Shown: positions 25,355 to 33,935 of the stretch, one piece after another
Position numbering within the stretch: the first letter of the stretch is position 1
Layout of the letters: each line of letters starts with the position of its first letter
Origin: Methanoregula sp.
GTDB lineage: Archaea > Halobacteriota > Methanomicrobia > Methanomicrobiales > Methanospirillaceae
DNA length: 64,000 bases
Direction of reading: 5' to 3'
Assembly: GCA_028679075.1 (NCBI GenBank)
Contig: JAJRCF010000001.1
Span: 1 to 64,000, forward strand
Notes under the pieces: model-generated
Databases searched by the model: none
What the model was told of the DNA's origin: nothing
What the model saw: the letters and a program-made list of their open reading frames with translations, nothing else
Translations under genes and position numbers: made by a program

Positions 25355-26707
25355 ATGAGACCGGCACGATTACCTGTTTTTGCCCTGCTTGTCCTGGCAT
25401 TGCTCCTCGTTTCTTCCGGATGCACACAGCCGTCATCCACAACTCCGCCGGTACTTTCGGAAAAGAAGGTTTTTACCAATAGTTCCACCAACGAGACCCT
25501 GGTCGCGTTTGTCCATGAAGCGGTTGCATATGCTAAAACCTGGGGGAAAGATGCGGCACTGGCTGAATTCTCCAATCCGAACGGGACTTTTGTACGGGGC
25601 GAACTGTACATCTTTGCATATGATTTCAACAGCACCACGCTTGCCCACCCGGTCAGCCCGGAGAAGATTGGCATAAGCCGCATCAATGAGCTGGACGCGT
25701 TTGGCAACCTCTATGCGCAGAAATTCATCGATGCCGTGAACAATGGCACCGGTTTTGTCTGGTTCTATTACAAGAACCCGGTGCACAACAATACCATTGA
25801 GAAGAAGCTCGGGTACGTGGAAAAGGTTGATGATGACTGGTGGCTCGGCTCCGGTGTCTACTATGGTCCTGCCGAACCGGTGGTTGCACCGATGCAGGGT
25901 GCGCCCTCGACCACGCAGGAACTCAGGGATTTTGTTGATTCTGCTGCTGCCTATGCCCGGACGAACGGGAAGGATACGGCCCTTGCAGCGTTTGGTTCCC
26001 CATCAGGCGGGTTTACCCGGGGAGATCTCTATATCTATGCGCTTGACTATTCCGGCAACGCACTCGCACTGCCCTTCCAGCCGCAACTGGTCGGCACCAG
26101 TTTCTACAATACCCGGGATACCTCCGGCAGGTATTATACCCGTACCGAGATCGAGCTGGTGAAGGGCGGGGGCGGGTATCTCCTGTACCAGTACCCGGAC
26201 CCGGCGGAAAATTTCACCGTGCGGTACAAGGTCAGTTACGTGCGTCCTGTTGACGATACGTACTGGATCGGGGCCGGCATCTACACCCGCGAGGACCGGC
26301 TCATCGACCCGGAGCTCCGGCAATTTGTTGCGGATGCAAAGTCCTATGCGGTAACAAACGGAAAAGAGCGGGCGCTTGCCAGATTCAATGACGTAAACGG
26401 ATCGTTCATCAAAGACGATCTCTACATCTTTGCCTACGATTATTCAGGAACTACCCTTGCGTGGCCGTACCGTCCCGATCTCATCGGGGTCAACCGTCTC
26501 AATGCAACCGATCCCATGGGCTCATACCATATCCAGGCCATGATCGATACCGCCCGCACGGGAGAGGGGATGGTCGGGTATTACTCGGTGAATCCTGCAC
26601 ATAACACCACCCAGCTCAAGATCAGTTACGTAACGGAGGTTGACGGGACGTGGCTCCTTGGCGCCGGCCGGTACCTGGAGCCGGGCCCGGTCATGCTGCG
26701 GGGATGA
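25355..26707 (+). CDS. Lipoprotein with three tandem Cache domains
   Basis: A 450-residue protein. The signal FALLVLALLLVSSGCTQ is a lipoprotein signal with Cys at the cleavage site. Three repeats of about 130 residues follow, each with AYA-x-x-GKD/GKERALA, G-F/S-F-x-R/K-G/D-D/E-LYIFAYD, and a closing DDDWWLGSGVYY-type motif: the single-Cache (sCache_2) ligand-binding fold. There is no signalling domain, so it probably binds a small ligand outside the cell for a partner. A TTTAATAT box 25-30 bp before the ATG and no SD suggest a leaderless transcript. Confidence 0.85.
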   Translation: MRPARLPVFALLVLALLLVSSGCTQPSSTTPPVLSEKKVFTNSSTNETLVAFVHEAVAYAKTWGKDAALAEFSNPNGTFVRGELYIFAYDFNSTTLAHPVSPEKIGISRINELDAFGNLYAQKFIDAVNNGTGFVWFYYKNPVHNNTIEKKLGYVEKVDDDWWLGSGVYYGPAEPVVAPMQGAPSTTQELRDFVDSAAAYARTNGKDTALAAFGSPSGGFTRGDLYIYALDYSGNALALPFQPQLVGTSFYNTRDTSGRYYTRTEIELVKGGGGYLLYQYPDPAENFTVRYKVSYVRPVDDTYWIGAGIYTREDRLIDPELRQFVADAKSYAVTNGKERALARFNDVNGSFIKDDLYIFAYDYSGTTLAWPYRPDLIGVNRLNATDPMGSYHIQAMIDTARTGEGMVGYYSVNPAHNTTQLKISYVTEVDGTWLLGAGRYLEPGPVMLRG

Positions 26708-27135
26708 CAACCGTCAACCCGGGTAAAAACATAATGGACTCATAACACTTTTTTGCGTTATTGTGACAGCCCCTGTCATTCTTGCGGCAATTTTTGCCCT
26801 GCCGTAATGTCGCAGGCATAGCCGGTCCCGGTCGTGTATACGTACACGGGTCGGCGAAAGGCGACCTCGCGTATACCGATGCTGCGTACCAGGGCCTGTC
26901 GGCTGCACGGGGGGACATGAAGATCGAAAAAATGGTGCCACGCGATTATTGGGATCTTCCGGTTTTCCCCGGCAACACCGGTGCACCGGAATGGTCCGGG
27001 CCTGATGAGAGAAATCTATTCTATCACTGATGGGGCAGAAGTACTGACGGGCAGTCACGAAAAAATAGAATTTTTTTTCTGGTTATGACAGCGGGCATGG
27101 GAGATATCCCGCTTCCGGCATGTGACAACGCGTTG
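26708..27135. other. Intergenic region, no supported gene
   Basis: About 430 bp between the convergent Cache and Yip1-like genes. One 82-codon frame (26782-27030, plus) has no ribosome-binding site or family signal. A long T-run near 27069-27077 can terminate the plus-strand transcript. Confidence 0.5.
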
Positions 27136-27732
27136 TTACGGTGACACAATCGTGCTCCCGGTCACCGGCAGTGCCGTCACGGTCATATATGAGGCAAAGA
27201 GGTATGCCGCAAGGAGAATGACGATGATGAGCGGGATGATGATGGCGATGGCAACGGCAAGGATTGCCTTACCCGTGCTGATCTCCTGAAGCTCGCGGAT
27301 GCCGAGCACCCCGAGGACCAGCGACCAGAGCGTGAAGATGATCCCGAGGAAGGGGATCCAGCCGAGAAGAAGGCGGGGCGTGCTCCCGTAGACAACCGCG
27401 TTGACCGTCTGCATAATCCCCTTACGGCCACCGACTACATACACCCACAGGTGAAGCCATACGGCAAAGATGAGCGTACAGATAATGCCGCCGACCAGCA
27501 TCATGAAGAATACCATGACCGGGAATGCCGGGCCCAGCGGCATGCCGGAAAACATCGGCATGCCCCCGAATCCGAGGACTGCAGTAATGATGGCAGAGAG
27601 GGCTGCATTGAACAGGAGCAGGATGCCAAAGTACGTGAACACCGCTGTCGGTTCATCGGCCCTGGACTGCTGGAATGTCCCGACAGGGTTTGTGAGGAAT
27701 CCCGTCGCCTTGGTAATCAGAGTGTCGATCAT
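27136..27732 (-). CDS. Yip1-domain membrane protein
   Basis: A 198-residue protein with five TM helices (FGILLLFNAALSAIITAVLG, FPVMVFFMMLVGGIICTLIF, LGWIPFLGIIFTLWSLVLG and others) and an amphipathic N-terminus (LITKATGFLTNPVGTF). The order matches the Yip1 family found widely in methanogens; function is unknown in archaea. A TTG at 27741 is an alternative start three codons upstream. Confidence 0.8.
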   Translation of the reverse strand: MIDTLITKATGFLTNPVGTFQQSRADEPTAVFTYFGILLLFNAALSAIITAVLGFGGMPMFSGMPLGPAFPVMVFFMMLVGGIICTLIFAVWLHLWVYVVGGRKGIMQTVNAVVYGSTPRLLLGWIPFLGIIFTLWSLVLGVLGIRELQEISTGKAILAVAIAIIIPLIIVILLAAYLFASYMTVTALPVTGSTIVSP

Positions 27733-27906
27733 ACGACCCAATAGTTGTCGTTACACAGATAAAATGTGAGCCGGTAAGGTGAATGAAAAAATGGACAATT
27801 AAGAAAATTGAGAGAAACCGCGGGTAATCTCACGTGTCCGGAAGGCCATAAAAAAAATCCACACGATGACTTACCTTTTTAATACGTGAAAGCTAAACTG
27901 CGTTCC

Positions 27907-29013
27907 ATGCAGAATCCGGCCTCGCCGCCAAAGGTCACACGCACCTGCCCCCATTGCAACACGCCGGTCAGGCCCGGATACAAGTTCTGTGAGACCTGCG
28001 GCACGAAGATACCGGAACTGTCAACCTGCAGCAAATGCGGCACCCAGTTCATCACCCCGTTAAAGTATTGCGAGCTCTGCGGGGCCCCGGTGGTCCTTGA
28101 GGTAGGACCGGCACCGGATGAGGCACCGGAATTTTCTGAGGAAGAGGCCGGGCCGGTCGAAGAAGAGATACCGGAACAGGACGAGGAGGAAACTCCGGAA
28201 CCGGAGGAATTACCGGCAGGCGATGATGATCTCATTCCGGAGGAGGCTGAGACCCCGCGCCATCACCGGCAGGAGATCCGGGAACCGGATACGGAGGAGT
28301 TGCTGGAAAAATACGGGAAGGAATATGATGTAAATGAGACGCTGGACTCCTCCCGCAAGCCGAAATCCCGGTCCCCGGAAAAACCTGATGCAAAAAAACC
28401 GGCCCGGGACCGTGCACCACGAGAGCGGGTATCATCCGGGACGGTCGATGAGGCGCTGTTCCTTGCCCCGGGAAAGACAACGGCACCGGCACGGCGATGG
28501 ACCGGCAGGACAGGAATTATCGGTGGCTGCATTGTGCTGGTCGCGATTATTGCCGCGGTGTATTTCATCGGGCTGCCGGTGCTCACGTCCACCGGGGAAA
28601 CTGGGACGTCTGGCAATCCGGTGGCGGTCACCCCCACACCGGGACCAACGGTCGCAAAGACTGTCACGCCAACCCGTACTGTAACTCCCGCACCGGCCAA
28701 GGCGCTCGTCCCCCTGCCAACCCAGACGCCTGCGGGCCAGAAGCTCTACTTCCAGGTCCAGAAAAGCCCGATCACGGCAAAGATACTCGTGACATTCGCG
28801 GGAAGTGCGGGGCATGGCAGCATCAGGAGTGCAGATGTAAGGGTCACCCACCCGGACGGGTCGGTGGCATCGGGCATGATCCTGCCCTTAAAAGGGATCA
28901 CCGAGATCATCCTTGACGGATCGAAAGAGACCGACCGCGTGGAGATCATCGCCCAGATGTCCGATGGCGAGAGCTACCGGATCTACGATGAGCTGGTTTC
29001 GATGATGGACTGA
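27907..29013 (+). CDS. Double zinc-ribbon protein with a TM helix and extracellular domain
   Basis: A 368-residue protein. The N-terminus holds two zinc ribbons (TCPHCNTPVRPGYKFCETCG; CSKCGTQFITPLKYCELCG). A long acidic Glu/Pro stretch follows, then a basic segment, one TM helix (GIIGGCIVLVAIIAAVYFIG), a Thr/Pro linker and a small beta-rich C-terminal domain (VRVTHPDGSVASGM). It links a cytoplasmic zinc module to an outside domain. The ATG at 27907 is preferred to the GTG at 27886 because a TTTTTAATA box lies at about 27871-27880. Confidence 0.8.
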   Translation: MQNPASPPKVTRTCPHCNTPVRPGYKFCETCGTKIPELSTCSKCGTQFITPLKYCELCGAPVVLEVGPAPDEAPEFSEEEAGPVEEEIPEQDEEETPEPEELPAGDDDLIPEEAETPRHHRQEIREPDTEELLEKYGKEYDVNETLDSSRKPKSRSPEKPDAKKPARDRAPRERVSSGTVDEALFLAPGKTTAPARRWTGRTGIIGGCIVLVAIIAAVYFIGLPVLTSTGETGTSGNPVAVTPTPGPTVAKTVTPTRTVTPAPAKALVPLPTQTPAGQKLYFQVQKSPITAKILVTFAGSAGHGSIRSADVRVTHPDGSVASGMILPLKGITEIILDGSKETDRVEIIAQMSDGESYRIYDELVSMMD

Positions 29014-29019
29014 ACGGGC

Positions 29020-29050
29020 ATATCCCCTCCGAGGTTTTTTCCTTGGAGAG
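29020..29050. terminator. Terminator hairpin between convergent genes
   Basis: CTCCGAGGTTTTTTCCTTGGAG forms a stem with a T-rich loop just after the zinc-ribbon gene; its total span is 22 bp. It could serve the plus-strand transcript. Confidence 0.45.
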
Positions 29051-29122
29051 CCAGCGGGATCTGCATGCTCTGTCTCTCTTTTATCTGTCAGTGATTCCGG
29101 CCCTGCCGATTCCTTATGCAGA

Positions 29123-30991
29123 TCAGGGAGAGGCCGAGAGAGGGCTCCATGTCTGGTGCAGGGCATCCATGCAGGGGATCCAGAACGAATACCCGTCAAA
29201 CTTTGCAACCGGAAAGACGAGGAGGATCAGCACCAGCTGCCATGCAAGAACCGTGAGCACCGGGACGGGCAGGGCATACTCCGCGAGAAAAGATTCCGGC
29301 TGGCATCGTTTCCTGCCGATGAGTACGAGTGCGGCGATGGCCAGGATCTCTGCCAGTACCAGGATACCAAAAAAGCGGTACAGGGCATGGAGTGTTATGT
29401 TCCCTGCCGGGACGGTTGCGATCGCGAACAATGCGAGAATGGTTGCCAGCAGGACTCCGGGTATAACCGTGTTCCTGACAAGGATTCCCGGATGGTGAAT
29501 CAGGTCCATCTTTTTTAAGAGCAGGAGGCCCAGCAGCGTTGCCGGCAGGTATGCAGGCGAGAGGTACCGGATGTCCGGCCAGATCCCCTCCCCAATATTC
29601 ACGTTATGCAGGTTGTGAGCGTACGCCAGAAAGACCAGGATGACTGCAGCAGACAGGAGGATGAGGATTTTTTTGTCCTCCCCGAGGGGATTGTTTTTCC
29701 CCCGGTTGCGGAGAACAAAGAACGGCAGCAGCACAAGTGCGAGCAACAGGACGGGGACGATAAGGAAGAAGCCGAGGCTGCCGTTTTCGGGGAAGAAAAG
29801 AATCCCCGCGAGATCGGCGGGAAGTCCGGGGGGAAGGGTGAGCACATACTGCTGGAGCGTCACGAGAAATCCTCCGCCAAGCGCAAGGGGATCTGCCGTC
29901 ACGACCTGCGAACCCGTACCCGCAACTGGGGACACGGGCGAGACCACCACGTTCGTGATGCCGTACCGGACGTTTCTCTCCATGACGAGAGGGGGGAGCA
30001 GGGGATTTCCGGAAACGATGAGGTTGTTGATGAAGAAGGGCAGGGCGCCGATTGTCGTGAAAAGGACAGCGCCCAGGTGCACAAGCCCTGACACCACGGT
30101 GTCTTTTCTTTGTACCATGCGGAGGAGGTTCTCTGCGGCAAAGAGAAGCCCGAGGCAGATGGCGGCAGAGAGGCCGATCTCCGGGCGGAACCATGCAAGG
30201 AGACCAATGAAGAAGAAACCGCACGCGGCATCCCGAAACCGCCGGGACTGGAAGTAACCGACAAAGAAGAAGAGTACGAGGGAGAATACCGCTGCGGTCG
30301 CGCTGTGGTCCTTTGCCGTACCACCCCAGAGAAGGTACGTTGAGCCTGCCATGCAGAACACGGCAGCGGCAATGGCAATCCACCGGTTGTGAAAGATCCG
30401 GTCCGCGATAATGTACGCCATCACGATGGTCAGGGCAAAGAAGAGGTGGCTGGTGAAGACTACCGCTGCCACTTCCACCGGGGCGTTCGTTGTGATGGCA
30501 ATGAAGGGGGAATACCAGATGATGTTGAGCACGAGGAGCAGGAACGTGGCAACGGCGCCGATCACGGTGAGCCGGAGCGACCGTACCCGAGCATACTCCG
30601 GGAATGCCCGGCTGACAAGGAGCGTTGTCACGAACGGGATGGAGGCCCAGAGGAAGAGCACCGCCAGCCGGAAATGATCGCCAAACAGGCTGATCGCGAG
30701 CATTACCGGCATCGAGGCAAGGGGGAGGGCCAGCGAGTACCTGAGCACGTTGTTCATGCGGGTAAAATACCGGGATGGCATGCCGCCGTAGTACGAACCG
30801 TATTTTCCTTCATTGACCGAGACCTGGTGCCCGGTACTCAGCTGGTGCACCTGGTTTGCCGTCATCCATTCGTCGTTTATCACGAGGCCCGGGATCGACA
30901 CCACGATGACGATGAACAGTGCGGCAAGGAAGATGACAAGACAGATGGCTGTCTCCCTGCTCCCGTCACGGGAAGGGTTACCCGGTTCCAT
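29123..30991 (-). CDS. Polytopic membrane protein, GT-C glycosyltransferase-like
   Basis: A 622-residue protein with about 13 TM helices. After TM1 comes PGLVINDEWMTANQ, an acidic pair in the first outside loop as in GT-C lipid-linked sugar transferases, and a long loop with GKYGSYYGGMPSRYF. No exact family is recognised. The start at 30991 follows GGGGGTGATCC, an extended Shine-Dalgarno within the end of the ScmC-like gene 7 bp upstream, so the two are one operon. It could glycosylate or lipid-modify the cassette product; inference only. Confidence 0.65.
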   Translation of the reverse strand: MEPGNPSRDGSRETAICLVIFLAALFIVIVVSIPGLVINDEWMTANQVHQLSTGHQVSVNEGKYGSYYGGMPSRYFTRMNNVLRYSLALPLASMPVMLAISLFGDHFRLAVLFLWASIPFVTTLLVSRAFPEYARVRSLRLTVIGAVATFLLLVLNIIWYSPFIAITTNAPVEVAAVVFTSHLFFALTIVMAYIIADRIFHNRWIAIAAAVFCMAGSTYLLWGGTAKDHSATAAVFSLVLFFFVGYFQSRRFRDAACGFFFIGLLAWFRPEIGLSAAICLGLLFAAENLLRMVQRKDTVVSGLVHLGAVLFTTIGALPFFINNLIVSGNPLLPPLVMERNVRYGITNVVVSPVSPVAGTGSQVVTADPLALGGGFLVTLQQYVLTLPPGLPADLAGILFFPENGSLGFFLIVPVLLLALVLLPFFVLRNRGKNNPLGEDKKILILLSAAVILVFLAYAHNLHNVNIGEGIWPDIRYLSPAYLPATLLGLLLLKKMDLIHHPGILVRNTVIPGVLLATILALFAIATVPAGNITLHALYRFFGILVLAEILAIAALVLIGRKRCQPESFLAEYALPVPVLTVLAWQLVLILLVFPVAKFDGYSFWIPCMDALHQTWSPLSASP

Positions 30992-30998
30992 ACGCGGA

Positions 30999-32588
30999 TC
31001 ACCCCCTCTCTGCCGGCAGGGGCGCTGCCCGGTCACCGGCTGCCGGGCCCCGGGCCGGTGCACAGCGTTTCAGTTCATCGATTCCCGGCAGTTCATCTGC
31101 ACTGACCAGCATCCGGTACGGCAGCCGGATCTTCCAGCTCCCCCGGGCCGGATCATAGTCGCCGGCAAAGCTCCTCCCGAAATAGAGCCGGAGGGTGCCG
31201 TAGTTCCAGGTGGCGAAGAATACAACGCGGGGCTTCAGGCAGGCCGGCAGGAACCGGGCAAGGGAACGGGTGATCCCCCATGCCGGTCCTGCGGAGCGGA
31301 GAAGGATTCCCGCCGCATTCCGTACACGGGTGGCGATCCGCCTGCACCGGAACACGGCCCGACCCGTTATCCCGCCGGTGACAGCCCGCCGCGTCTCACC
31401 CCTCCGTGCCCCGATCACCTTCCCGAGGATATCGCCTGCCTGGAGCAGGTCGGGGTCCGGTTCCGGGTTGTTATCACCCTGAGTCACGATACGTGCTCCT
31501 GCGATCCTGACGATCCGGTGGACTACCACCTGCCCGGTTGCTTCCCGCAGGAAGCAGACGACATCTCCCGCAACCGGGGCCGCCTCCCCGTACGGCACCA
31601 CGTCCAGCAGGTCCGGGGAGACGAGCGTGGGGTTCATGCTCGGGCCGGTGTACACGACCGGGATATGGCCGGGCCCAAAAAGGCCGGTGCCCGGGTCGCG
31701 GAGCACGGCCCGGCCGGTCCCTCCCGGTACCGGTTCCGGAGGGACCGTGACCTTCGCTCTCCGGGGAGCCTGACGGGCAAGGGCGTTTTCGATCGCATCC
31801 CAGAACGTCCCGGTCAGGCAGATCTCCAGCCGGTACGCCGGGATAGCACGGGCAAGGGCTGTTGCGGCGGCGATCTCTTCTTCGCAGTGGCGTGCCGCTT
31901 CCTCCGGCGTCCGCCCGGGCTGAGAAGGGATGCCGGTGGTCTGGTGGACAGACTCGGTGATATACGCGACCGCGTCGCCCGTGCCGGCCGGCTCTGCCCG
32001 GTCGTCCTCCGCCCGCGAGAGGAAGAAGAGGGCAGCGAGCGGCACGGACTCTTCAACATTCCAGCGCCCGCCCGGGCCATGGTCCCGGAACCGGCTCCAC
32101 GTGGGCCAGGGGTGGGCCCGGTACCCCCCGTTCCCGTCCGGCACAACAAGCGTTGCATCGTCCGAGAGCGATCGCCACGGGAGAGGGAGGCGGTTGCTGG
32201 CCGTGGTCTTCCCGGTCCCGCCCGGGGCGGCGAGGATGACGCCCCGGCCGTCCTTCTCGGCCAGCGCCCCGTGCAGGAGAAGCCCTCCTGCCGGAAGGGT
32301 CCGCAGGGCGATCGCCTTTGCGAGCTCGCTCATCCGGTTGATCCGGACTTCCCCGTGGTTGCCGGGCGGGAGGAGGCAGATCTCCGGGCCGGCAGTCTCC
32401 TTCGGCTTCCCCGGGGTGCTCCAGCCGGTTGCGACATAGAGATCCGGTCCCCCGGTTGCCGGGGAGAGCTGCATCACCTCCGCAATGTCGCGGACCGTCT
32501 CCTCCGCGAGCGGGTCGGTGGGGATGAGGCGCCACTGCTGCCCGTTCGCGAACCGGATTCCGGTGCAGGGGGCGGAATCGGCAGGCAT
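30999..32588 (-). CDS. scmC: ScmC-like protein: P-loop kinase fused to signal-peptidase-like domain
   Basis: A 529-residue protein. Residues 1-270 match an HPr-kinase-like P-loop module (AAPGGTGKTTASNRL, Lys127; LSDDATLVVPDGNG). Residues 310-400 look like an S26 signal peptidase: VVYTGPSMNPTL with Ser317, QVVVHRIVRI with His357, and TQGDNNPEPD with Asp372, i.e. a Ser-His type site. The C-terminal 110 residues are basic and contain no clear TM helix. In the SynChlorMet cassette ScmC is the P-loop member; the peptidase could cleave the precursor leader. Name and role are inference from context. Confidence 0.7.
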   Translation of the reverse strand: MPADSAPCTGIRFANGQQWRLIPTDPLAEETVRDIAEVMQLSPATGGPDLYVATGWSTPGKPKETAGPEICLLPPGNHGEVRINRMSELAKAIALRTLPAGGLLLHGALAEKDGRGVILAAPGGTGKTTASNRLPLPWRSLSDDATLVVPDGNGGYRAHPWPTWSRFRDHGPGGRWNVEESVPLAALFFLSRAEDDRAEPAGTGDAVAYITESVHQTTGIPSQPGRTPEEAARHCEEEIAAATALARAIPAYRLEICLTGTFWDAIENALARQAPRRAKVTVPPEPVPGGTGRAVLRDPGTGLFGPGHIPVVYTGPSMNPTLVSPDLLDVVPYGEAAPVAGDVVCFLREATGQVVVHRIVRIAGARIVTQGDNNPEPDPDLLQAGDILGKVIGARRGETRRAVTGGITGRAVFRCRRIATRVRNAAGILLRSAGPAWGITRSLARFLPACLKPRVVFFATWNYGTLRLYFGRSFAGDYDPARGSWKIRLPYRMLVSADELPGIDELKRCAPARGPAAGDRAAPLPAERG

Positions 32589-32656
32589 AGTACCCAGAGG
32601 TCGGCAGCCGGAAATATAAATGGGCCGGGATCGATCCTGCGGTGCCGGGGGGTGAC

Positions 32657-32674
32657 GGGGGTCGGACGGTGTAC
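32657..32674 (+). repeat. Third copy of the 18-bp terminal repeat
   Basis: GGGGGTCGGACGGTGTAC differs by one base from the right end of the MITE-like element (32894-32911) and has the same orientation. It may be the end of a second, partial element. Confidence 0.6.
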
Positions 32675-32797
32675 TTCCGCTCAGCCACAGCAAGGCAGGT
32701 TTCCGGATTCCGCGTCCGGTTTTAGGCAGATGTGTGACGTGAAATTTTCTTTCGGATCCTTGTATTGCCTGAGATCATCTGGAGATCCGGTAGTTTA

Positions 32798-32911
32798 GTA
32801 CACCGCCCGACCCCCGCTATGGCCATGCAGGTTTCTGCACAAATTCAGGAAATCTACCTCGGCTAAGTCACAATTTCCCGCAGGTTACGTTGTGGGGGTC
32901 GGGCGGTGTAC
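32798..32911. mobile_element. MITE-like element with 18-bp perfect terminal inverted repeats
   Basis: GTACACCGCCCGACCCCC (32798-32815) and GGGGGTCGGGCGGTGTAC (32894-32911) are exact complements bounding a 114-bp element without an ORF. Perfect terminal repeats and a tiny size fit a miniature inverted-repeat element moved by a transposase elsewhere. No obvious target-site duplication is seen. Confidence 0.6.
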
Positions 32912-33101
32912 AAATGGATCGGGCATGGAGCAGTGGCGGATTCCCGGGAGGGGCCTTTCTCATTCGTCCATACACGTTATCGTGCCAACGTAATCTGCGA
33001 CGTCGGGCTGGAAATGAATCCCGGTGCATTGCCCAACAGACCCCCCGGAAACTCCGGTTCACTTCTCCGGATGGGAAAACCCTCCATTCCGGAAAATCCC
33101 G

Positions 33102-33169
33102 CCAATATAAAACCGCAACGCATATTATCCATTACCGGTAAAAAATCAATCACACGAGGTATCCTTCCC
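33102..33169 (+). promoter_or_regulatory. Promoter and leader of scmA copy 1
   Basis: AATATAAAA (33104-33112) is a good archaeal TATA box. The leader (GCAACGC..TATTATCCATTACCGG..AAAAAATCA) is nearly the same as before copy 2, so expression control was duplicated with the gene. GAGGT lies 10 nt before the ATG. Confidence 0.6.
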
Positions 33170-33472
33170 ATGACCGCCACGCCGCACCCGACCGCACAGC
33201 CCAGCGATAAACCCGCCTACGTCCCGCCCCGCGTCATGCGGCTTGGCGACCTGAACGAAGGCGCCGGGGCGTGTACGGCCGGGAGCGGGGTGGTGGCGGT
33301 TGTAAGTTGTTCTATACCTGGATCCGGTGCTACTGGCACCTGCGAGATTAATGGTAATTCGGCGGGGCTGATGTGTAATGGTAGTGGTAGTACTGCTACA
33401 ACAAATCTATGTTCAGCAAATGGTGATTCTGCTCTAACGATTTGCAATTCGAATGGGAATGGAGTGACGTAA
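33170..33472 (+). CDS. scmA1: ScmA-like RiPP precursor, copy 1
   Basis: A 100-residue precursor-like peptide. The leader (PAYVPPRVMRLGDLNEGAGA) is almost identical to copy 2; the rest is a low-complexity Gly/Ser/Asn/Thr/Ala core. Cysteines fall at 35, 47, 58, 69, 81 and 92, i.e. every 11-12 residues, often followed by Asn/Gly units. Tyr-x2-Pro-x-Val-x3-Gly in the leader resembles leader motifs bound by PqqD-like (RRE) domains. The adjacent radical SAM proteins probably install thioether or other crosslinks on the core. The name follows the SynChlorMet cassette by inference. Confidence 0.75.
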   Translation: MTATPHPTAQPSDKPAYVPPRVMRLGDLNEGAGACTAGSGVVAVVSCSIPGSGATGTCEINGNSAGLMCNGSGSTATTNLCSANGDSALTICNSNGNGVT

Positions 33473-33633
33473 CCCTCCACGGAGATCCTCTGATCCACCC
33501 GGATCCCGGTTCCGGGAACGGCTGCTCTCACCTTTTTTGATCCCTTCCTGAATTTGTGTCAGGGACCGGCAATAGACCGACACTAAGACGATAGTCCGGT
33601 CCCTGAGATCAGAGACTCGCTTTTCGCTCCTTC

Positions 33634-33745
33634 ATCCGGCTTTCCGGGAACACCCCTCTCCGGGCCGCCTCATCGCACAACCACGGCGGCGAGACCAGTT
33701 TCCCGCCATAGCCGTAATTGTTCGCAACGCAAAGCCGGTCCGGCG
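33634..33745 (-). pseudogene. Duplicated 3' fragment of scmF
   Basis: This stretch repeats the last ~110 bp of the radical SAM gene (34319-34430) with only a few differences, then diverges. It encodes GKLVSPPWLCDEAARRG on the minus strand but has no start. It marks one edge of a tandem duplication that also produced two scmA copies. Confidence 0.8.
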
Positions 33746-33868
33746 CGTACGAGAAAGAGACCGGGCAGTACCTGCGACGAATTTCCCCGTAACGCCACCA
33801 ATAGGACCTCCGCAGAACCGCCCGTTTCCTTCACATCCAGAAAAACCCTCCATTCTAAAAAATCCCAC

Positions 33869-33935
33869 AGATATAAGAACGCAACGCCTATTATCCATTA
33901 CCGGCAAAAAATCACTCATACTAGGTATTGTTACC
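33869..33935 (+). promoter_or_regulatory. Promoter and leader of scmA copy 2
   Basis: AGATATAAGA (33869-33878) is the TATA-like box matching that of copy 1, followed by the same GCAACGC...TTATCCATTACCGG leader. AGGT lies 10 nt before the ATG. Confidence 0.55.

Larger units (their letters stand above)
32589..33169. other. Intergenic region with inverted-repeat element and scmA promoter
   Basis: No gene is supported. It holds three copies of an 18-bp sequence (one inverted; see the MITE-like entry) and, from about 33040, the promoter shared with the second precursor gene. Confidence 0.6.

Noticed and set aside
26782-27030. An 82-codon plus-strand ORF between the Cache and Yip1-like genes
   Set aside because: No ribosome-binding site, no family signal and atypical composition; it may be chance.
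32906-33169. An 88-codon N-terminal extension of scmA1
   Set aside because: It has no matching part in scmA2, crosses the TATA box, and the ATG at 33170 has its own ribosome-binding site.
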